Source: a virus
IMG/VR virus record: IMGVR_UViG_3300046028_004204
Span: 1-61,726 of that record
Strand: one strand, 5' to 3'
DNA: 61,726 nucleotides
The translations under genes were made by a program, and so were the position numbers. How positions within the stretch are numbered: position 1 is the first letter of the stretch; each line of letters begins with the position of its first letter. The notes under the pieces are model-generated. The model saw only the letters and a program-made list of their open reading frames with translations, searched no databases and was not told where the DNA came from. Of the stretch, positions 57,214 to 61,726 are shown piece after piece.

Positions 57214-57530
57214 CAATAACTCCTAACTCGTTCTGGATGGTCGTGAATAAAACTGCTGTGCATATTATGAAATTGATCAAAGGTCTTGAGCCGGTCAGGA
57301 TCAAAAGGCAATTGATAAGTGCTCAACCAAGTTTTGATTATGCTAATGCTTTGCTCAATGTTAAAGACCTGCATGACTGTTTCAAAGTGCTGATCTGCAA
57401 CTTTAAACATGGCCTTGTAGCGTAGTCTTTTACCACTGTTGAGAACTGTCAACATCTCTTGGCCTGCACGATGAGCATAGTCTTCTGGACCTTTAAGCAA
57501 CAACATAAGTCGCTGTTCTTCAGAAAGCAT
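57213..57530 (-). CDS. hypothetical helical protein
   Basis: 105 residues from ATG 57530 (ATG 57545 would add five residues). Overlaps the nucleotidyltransferase gene by 11 bp. Helical with MFKVADQHFETVMQVFNIEQ. Unknown function. Confidence 0.58.
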   Translation of the reverse strand: MLSEEQRLMLLLKGPEDYAHRAGQEMLTVLNSGKRLRYKAMFKVADQHFETVMQVFNIEQSISIIKTWLSTYQLPFDPDRLKTFDQFHNMHSSFIHDHPERVRSY

Positions 57531-58194
57531 TGTTGTAGTCCTCATCTAGGGCGAACTCCCATTTGGCTACGGGATTGTTCTGCACAGCTTCTAGCAGGCC
57601 TCCCACAGGACGATAGCCGTAGGTCCAATACTTGACCACACGCTTGAGAGCATCTGGAGTCAAGGGCAGTTTCATACGCAGATTTCGTTCGCGGATGTCT
57701 CGGGCAGTTTGTTTGCCTAGTACCCAATTGTTGCCACAGGTGCCAATCTCACAGACTGTCATATCAAAGTTACTGATAACATCTTCTAGGCTAGTAAAGT
57801 ATCTACGCTTGATCACCTGTATGGTCCAGGTCTTAGAGCTGTCGTTCTTACTCCAATAACTGAGTGTAGTTGCGTTCTCGCTTTCATATCTGCGAGACCA
57901 ACGGCCAAACTCTTTGATGCGTTCAATAACAACTTCAGCCTGCGCCTGATTGGCACAGAACACATCGATGTCACTTTCACCCACAGGCTGACCCTGCCAC
58001 CATCGCAAGGGCGCACCTCCAGCAATCCACGGACCTCGTTCAATGTCAGGCCAGATCAATGTAATAGGTTCGCTGTCTGCACGATGTACCGTGGGAAAGT
58101 CCACAACATCCACAGGCTGGTCATAGTTCGCAGTCTTTGTTTGAACAGTAAACTCTCCAAACAGTTCTTCAAGGGTGCTGAGTACATTAGGCAT
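57520..58194 (-). CDS. nucleotidyltransferase-like protein
   Basis: 224 residues. PWIAGGAPLRWWQGQPVGESDIDVF is a G-G...D-x-D NTase core as in poly(A)/CCA-adding enzymes and phage relatives; the region SSKTWTIQVIKRRYFTSLEDVISNFDMTVCEIG adds the third acidic residue. No RNA-binding tail. Could modify RNA or a small molecule. Confidence 0.72.
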   Translation of the reverse strand: MPNVLSTLEELFGEFTVQTKTANYDQPVDVVDFPTVHRADSEPITLIWPDIERGPWIAGGAPLRWWQGQPVGESDIDVFCANQAQAEVVIERIKEFGRWSRRYESENATTLSYWSKNDSSKTWTIQVIKRRYFTSLEDVISNFDMTVCEIGTCGNNWVLGKQTARDIRERNLRMKLPLTPDALKRVVKYWTYGYRPVGGLLEAVQNNPVAKWEFALDEDYNNAF

Positions 58195-58643
58195 TAGCTG
58201 ATCCTTCCATTTTTAATTGCTTTAAGTAGAGCATAAAGTTCTTTACTGTTCTCGGGGCAGATACGAGCAGTGATACCCCAATCGATATGCACTGCGACAT
58301 CTTGCAGTGTCTTGGCCTTGAATCTTTTGTCCTTGCCAGAGATAGCAACATCCCAGGCAAACACCTGTCGATCCCAATAGCTTTGATGCCGCTTGCCTGG
58401 TTTGGCTTTACGGCATTCATAGACTCGGCCTGAGCTGTCAATGATGCGCCAACCCTTGTCCACCTTGGTCCAAGTCTTGTCGGCGGTAGCTTCTGCAATG
58501 TCAGACTTAAACTCGCGTTCCTTTTCCAAGGCCACAAGTCGGTTAGAGATCTGGGTCATGTCACGGGTAGTAAGACCCATAAGTTGACATTGTACAAGAA
58601 TTCGTTCTTGTTTGTCGGATAGTTTTGCTCGTTCTCTTGCCAT
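58194..58643 (-). CDS. hypothetical basic protein
   Basis: 149 residues from ATG 58643 (a TTG at 58655 overlaps the upstream gene). N-terminal HTH-like LSDKQERILVQCQLMGLTTRDMTQI, then a beta-rich basic domain (RVYECRKAKPGKRHQSYWDR). DNA or RNA binding is possible. Confidence 0.6.
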   Translation of the reverse strand: MARERAKLSDKQERILVQCQLMGLTTRDMTQISNRLVALEKEREFKSDIAEATADKTWTKVDKGWRIIDSSGRVYECRKAKPGKRHQSYWDRQVFAWDVAISGKDKRFKAKTLQDVAVHIDWGITARICPENSKELYALLKAIKNGRIS

Positions 58644-58651
58644 AGTACTTC

Positions 58652-59047
58652 TCAATATAACATAGGTTCTGCGGTGGATTGACCTTGTAAGGCCAGCATA
58701 ATTTCTTGTTGTTCAGAATAGACTAGATTGTAGTCTTCCAATATGGTTCTACGAACATCCGCAGGCAGACTGCACCAAACTTCAACATTGTTATAGCTAC
58801 CGTGACTTTCACGAGGAGCATGATCTAGTATCCATCCGCCTAGACTCTTACAGGCATTGATGGTATTACTAGGATGACTGCGGGCGATTGCGCTGTGAAA
58901 GTCGTTGGCTAACACAGAGGTAAAGAAGCTGCCGGGATTGAATCCGTGTACCAAATAGTTGTACATGGGATCAGCAAAGTCTTTGGGCACATCCCATTTA
59001 GCAAATGTGGCCAGCAATAGATTACGGCTGTAGTCGGTCAGTTTCAT
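58652..59047 (-). CDS. hypothetical protein
   Basis: 131 residues (MKLTDYSRNLLLATFAKWDV start). FADPMYNYLVHGFNPGSFFTSVLANDF is a pattern common in large phages and annotated hypothetical. Overlaps the MNERI gene by 26 bp. Confidence 0.65.
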   Translation of the reverse strand: MKLTDYSRNLLLATFAKWDVPKDFADPMYNYLVHGFNPGSFFTSVLANDFHSAIARSHPSNTINACKSLGGWILDHAPRESHGSYNNVEVWCSLPADVRRTILEDYNLVYSEQQEIMLALQGQSTAEPMLY

Positions 59048-59330
59048 TGTTCTTTCTTTCTGCTAATTCTCTTTTACATTGATCAATGGCCCTGTCAAGC
59101 ATAAGCATTGAAATTTCTTTTGGATCAATGCCAAAGTGTTGTAGAATTATTTCACGACCTTGTCCACGACTGATCATATCACGCAACATAGGATTTAATG
59201 CTATACAACATTCTCGAATAACGGCCTCAGCAAATCTTTGTTCAAACTCTTCGTCTGAAGCATAGCGTGTGGTGTTGTCAACTGTGATTAATCTAGCTTC
59301 TTCGACAAGCATTTTAATTCGTTCGTTCAT
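59022..59330 (-). CDS. MNERI-family protein, copy 1
   Basis: 102 residues. MNERIKMLVEEARL start and EQRFAEAVIRECC...IILQHFGID core define a small family repeated downstream-to-upstream at 59560 and 59972, with related ends at 59327. Copy 1 carries an extra C-terminal helix. Conserved in large myoviruses; function unknown. Confidence 0.68.
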   Translation of the reverse strand: MNERIKMLVEEARLITVDNTTRYASDEEFEQRFAEAVIRECCIALNPMLRDMISRGQGREIILQHFGIDPKEISMLMLDRAIDQCKRELAERKNNETDRLQP

Positions 59331-59563
59331 TCTTCAACTCCGAAATATCTATTAACGCTATCTTGTATCTGTTTTGCTATTTGTTTCCACCCATCTTTAG
59401 CATTCTGAGCAATCCAATACTGTCTCCAATCATTGGTTAACTCATGAGCATAGCCTCTAGCCATACTTGAACCTTCCGGCGGAGTCCATGTCCCACTCCA
59501 CATAGGAATGGCGCGATCTGCCTTCCATAGAAATTCGTGTGAGTTACAATCAGTCGTCATCAT
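59327..59563 (-). CDS. hypothetical protein related at its C-terminus to the MNERI array
   Basis: 78 residues. Trp-rich N-terminus (MWSGTWTPPEGSSMARGYAH) but the end IQDSVNRYFGVEE matches the FGVE end of the MNERI proteins, suggesting a hybrid or diverged member. ATGA overlaps on both sides. Confidence 0.58.
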   Translation of the reverse strand: MMTTDCNSHEFLWKADRAIPMWSGTWTPPEGSSMARGYAHELTNDWRQYWIAQNAKDGWKQIAKQIQDSVNRYFGVEE

Positions 59564-59769
59564 TCAACTCCGAAATATTTTTTGATAGCATTCATATGAT
59601 AGTCTTCGTTGTAGCCACCGACATTTTTTACGGCCTGGATACATTCCTTAACAATCAACTCAGCGAACTTTTCAGGATCATCAATGGTATACTCGGGCCA
59701 AGTGTGCTGATTGCCGCTATTGTATTGACCTCCAGCCTGTGTCCAAAGTTGTCGAATTCGTTCGTTCAT
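59560..59769 (-). CDS. MNERI-family protein, copy 2
   Basis: 69 residues: MNERIRQLWTQAGG, KFAELIVKECIQAV, AIKKYFGVE. The aligned core F-AELIV-EC with C-terminal YFGVE is shared with copies 1 and 3. Confidence 0.68.
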   Translation of the reverse strand: MNERIRQLWTQAGGQYNSGNQHTWPEYTIDDPEKFAELIVKECIQAVKNVGGYNEDYHMNAIKKYFGVE

Positions 59770-59975
59770 ACCAGATCCTTTAACACTTGTGCAAATGAGT
59801 ATGCTCGACCTGTAGTATAGACAATGTTAAAACTATCATTCTCAATGTAATACTTGTTCCGGTTGCAATTTACATACTCGCCTTTATCGTCGGTATATAC
59901 TTGTCGCATCTGTGTAAAGGTACTATCCACAACACCGTCAAGCATAACTCGGGTGGTAATTTTACGCTTGTTCAT
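59766..59975 (-). CDS. hypothetical protein between MNERI copies
   Basis: 69 residues, basic N-terminus (MNKRKITTRVMLDGVVDSTF), beta-rich. ATGA overlaps at both ends. Unknown function. Confidence 0.58.
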   Translation of the reverse strand: MNKRKITTRVMLDGVVDSTFTQMRQVYTDDKGEYVNCNRNKYYIENDSFNIVYTTGRAYSFAQVLKDLV

Positions 59976-60172
59976 TCTTCAACTCCGAAATGTTGTTTAA
60001 TCTGTTCACCAATCATACGACCAGTCCAAGCAGGATGTTCTTCACAAGTCACTAACATTTCCCTAACAATCAACTGGGCGAACTTTTTGCAAAATTCATC
60101 AGGAATGTTCCAAGGACCAGAGGGCATGTCTTCAACAGCCTTATCAGCAAGTTCTAGAATTCGTTCGTTCAT
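59972..60172 (-). CDS. MNERI-family protein, copy 3
   Basis: 66 residues: MNERILELADKAVEDMPSG, KFAQLIVREMLVTC, IKQHFGVEE. Third full member of the array. Confidence 0.68.
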   Translation of the reverse strand: MNERILELADKAVEDMPSGPWNIPDEFCKKFAQLIVREMLVTCEEHPAWTGRMIGEQIKQHFGVEE

Positions 60173-60519
60173 ACAATTACTGGCCTTTCAGTTGCACGGT
60201 CGTCGTGAACTTTGTAGCTGTGATTTTTGCGAACCCAATCAGCAAACGATTGTGGATGTTCAGTGAACCAGGATTTGATATCTTTTTTGGTAATATCTTC
60301 TTCGCTGGTAAACACATAGATTTCGTAATGCCGATGGGCATTGAATTGAGCACGAAGCTTCAGTGATTGGATACTAAAGCTCATAGGTTTTTCAACCTTC
60401 TTGCTTTGTTTGATAGAATCAAATAAATGGCCTTTGGCCCAATTGTCAGGATGGTGTTCTGTGATTTCTTCAAAGAACTCTACACCATTCATGTCCCAAC
60501 TTACGATGTAATAACGCAT
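60169..60519 (-). CDS. hypothetical early protein
   Basis: 116 residues (MRYYIVSWDMNGVEFFEEIT start), alpha/beta, basic C-terminus. First gene after promoter 60549-60577, and head of the MNERI operon. Confidence 0.62.
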   Translation of the reverse strand: MRYYIVSWDMNGVEFFEEITEHHPDNWAKGHLFDSIKQSKKVEKPMSFSIQSLKLRAQFNAHRHYEIYVFTSEEDITKKDIKSWFTEHPQSFADWVRKNHSYKVHDDRATERPVIV

Positions 60520-60548
60520 GTCTGCTCCTAGTGTGTCTGTGTACTACA

Positions 60549-60577
60549 ATTATAACACCGAATTAGCAAAAGGTCAA
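60549..60577 (-). promoter_or_regulatory. early sigma70 promoter for MNERI operon
   Basis: TTGACC-17-TATAAT. The TGA stop of gene 60574-60822 is inside the -35 hexamer. Confidence 0.84.
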
Positions 60578-60822
60578 GTCTCTGCGTGTTCTTCCGGCTC
60601 TTTGGCTGCTTCCAATATACGGATCAATTGATCCACTCCACCGTTGGTCATGGTCAATGTGGTGTAACCCATACGGAGAGTAATCATCCCGTCCTCTGTC
60701 TTGCCAATTTGGTAGACAGGAGCCTTTTCCATTGTGCTAGGAATTGGTGCTACATATCGTTCTTCAGCTGTTTGCATAAGTTCCTTGGCTGTGCGTCGAC
60801 GAAAAAAATCAAAATCAAACAT
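60574..60822 (-). CDS. small hypothetical protein
   Basis: 82 residues (MFDFDFFRRRTAKELMQTAE start). Beta-rich middle (GMITLRMGYTTLTMTNGG) like the 60824 gene product's TMITGGTEM segment. Its stop is part of the next promoter. Confidence 0.6.
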   Translation of the reverse strand: MFDFDFFRRRTAKELMQTAEERYVAPIPSTMEKAPVYQIGKTEDGMITLRMGYTTLTMTNGGVDQLIRILEAAKEPEEHAET

Positions 60823-60823
60823 G

Positions 60824-61087
60824 TTATTCCCTACTCAATCTAGACCAAACTAAAAACTCTTTGAAAGCATTGTAGACTGTGGCAGCTTCCTTGTCATCTA
60901 CAGGAATCTTTTCGCCTCGAACATAGAAGCCATCTTCGGCAACACGAAGCATCTCTGTGCCGCCGGTGATCATTGTGATGTTGTTTGGCTCGGCACCAAC
61001 ATCAAAGGTAAAGTTTGGCTCATCTGGTAGTTCAACTGCCCACCGATTCATTACATCCTGCAAGGGTTGAAAGTTATAACTACTCAT
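60824..61087 (-). CDS. hypothetical protein
   Basis: 87 residues from ATG 61087 (ATGA overlap; longer frame rejected). MSSYNFQPLQDVMNRWAVEL then a beta region with FYVRGEKIPVDDKEAATVYNAF, a type common in phages near T4-like ligase or tail genes. Unknown function. Confidence 0.6.
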   Translation of the reverse strand: MSSYNFQPLQDVMNRWAVELPDEPNFTFDVGAEPNNITMITGGTEMLRVAEDGFYVRGEKIPVDDKEAATVYNAFKEFLVWSRLSRE

Positions 61088-61311
61088 TGTGCTAATCCTG
61101 AAATAAGAACTTCTCGTTCGTGCATGTAAGCCACGGGCTTGAGCCAACCATTGTTGATACATTCTGCAATGACCTGTTTGTATTGTGCGGGACATTGATT
61201 GCCAACCTCAAAACCTGCTCTAGGAGTAGACATAAAGCCGTCAATGATATGGAACCCTGGATGGTCTTGTTTGATAGTCTTGACTCGACTGTTGTGCATC
61301 TCTAACATCAT
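61084..61311 (-). CDS. hypothetical protein
   Basis: 75 residues; CPAQYKQVIAECINNGWLKPVAYMHEREVL suggests a small winged or helical domain conserved among phages. ATGA overlap with the membrane protein gene upstream. Confidence 0.6.
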   Translation of the reverse strand: MMLEMHNSRVKTIKQDHPGFHIIDGFMSTPRAGFEVGNQCPAQYKQVIAECINNGWLKPVAYMHEREVLISGLAQ

Positions 61312-61571
61312 TTGTGACTGTCCTTGATATTGGTAAAGAGTTCTTGTTTTTCCGTTTTGTATTTGGTCCAGCTGGCTTTAACTTGATCCCAAACACACCA
61401 TTTGCCACACCAGATGAACAGCGCAATCATAGGGATAGCAACTAGATATGCGTCATAGGGGTTGGGTGCAAACACACCAGCACCTGCAAAGAACGCACCT
61501 ATGATGAAACCTTTTTGCCAGATTTCCCATTTGCGCCATTGCCAAACAATAAAGTTCACAACTTCTTTCAC
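61308..61571 (-). CDS. membrane protein with GTG start
   Basis: 87 residues from GTG 61571, supported by GAGGAG upstream and a GTGA overlap with the ligase stop. Two hydrophobic helices (GFIIGAFFAGAGVFA and YLVAIPMIALFIWCGKW) with aromatic flanks. Unknown function. Confidence 0.65.
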   Translation of the reverse strand: MKEVVNFIVWQWRKWEIWQKGFIIGAFFAGAGVFAPNPYDAYLVAIPMIALFIWCGKWCVWDQVKASWTKYKTEKQELFTNIKDSHK

Positions 61572-61726
61572 AGTTTCTCTCCTCGAGCAAAGCCACGGAA
61601 GTTTTTGAATCGTGGAAAGCGCAATGACCAAACATCGTCGCTGTCTTGACTCTTGGTTGCCGCATCAGCACGGACTTCGATAACTTGTCCAATCATGGAT
61701 TCTTTGTCTACCCAAAACTCGCCTCG
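61568..61726 (-). CDS. ATP-dependent DNA ligase, C-terminal end (truncated by window)
   Basis: The minus frame is open from the window edge to a TGA at 61568-61570. It encodes GEFWVDKESMIGQVIEV...VWSLRFPRFKNFRG, the OB-fold end of NTP-dependent ligases, in which LRFPRF is motif VI-like. T4-type gp30 equivalent is likely. The catalytic KxDG part lies outside the window. Confidence 0.72.
   Translation of the reverse strand, partial: RGEFWVDKESMIGQVIEVRADAATKSQDSDDVWSLRFPRFKNFRGFARGEKL

Overview
The window is a piece of a large T4-like myovirus genome (Caudoviricetes) infecting a Gram-negative, probably aquatic proteobacterium. The evidence is a set of T4-type replication and recombination genes (UvsX, UvsY, UvsW, primase gp61, helicase gp41, a probable gp62 clamp-loader subunit and the end of an ATP-dependent DNA ligase), T4-late-like GATAAATA promoters, three tRNAs, dense ATGA-overlapping genes, and many small early genes under near-perfect sigma70 promoters. 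Lipoprotein signal peptides and a periplasmic DD-peptidase point to a Gram-negative host. Host assignment is inference.

Layout. (1) 1-1330: uvsX end, a small acidic gene and uvsY. (2) 1363-21561: an unusually large, AT-rich surface-glycan cassette with uvsW embedded at 11176-12630. It has a nucleotidyltransferase-cupin fusion, several GT-A-type glycosyltransferases, seven divergent copies of one GT-B/KpsC-like family, FkbM and other methyltransferases, and GDP-sugar enzymes (Gmd, a ColD-type 3-dehydratase with the diagnostic His188, and two SDR reductase/epimerases) that together look like a GDP-3,6-dideoxyhexose (colitose-like) route. (3) 21563-29299: replication and virion genes, including a 192-residue miniature of the DNA polymerase III alpha active site, primase, helicase, and two proteins with capsid-targeting-like N-termini. 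(4) 29296-48637, minus strand: a BI-1/YccA-like membrane protein and then an early region of about 45 small genes. At least 25 promoters of the form TTGACA-17-TATAAT are interspersed, each followed by a near-identical short leader. Larger genes here are a MoxR ATPase, a VWA/metallopeptidase-like partner, a third AAA+ ATPase, a GIY-YIG protein and three tRNAs. (5) 48638-49357: a non-coding divergence region with five phased 10-bp ACTATA iterons and three copies of a GC-rich 12-mer, a candidate origin or control region. (6) 49358-53887, plus strand: late/virion genes, AlgH-like and radical SAM proteins. (7) 53877-61726, minus strand: DD-carboxypeptidase, SPFH lipoprotein, nucleotidyltransferase, a tandem MNERI paralogue array and the DNA ligase C-terminus.

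How it fits together. Host RNA polymerase would read the minus-strand early genes from the strong sigma70 sites. The T4-like replisome and recombination genes follow, and GATAAATA promoters serve late genes. The glycan cassette probably remodels the infected cell surface or decorates virions. The BI-1/YccA-like and SPFH proteins may modulate the host FtsH protease. No IS element, integrase or CRISPR array was seen.
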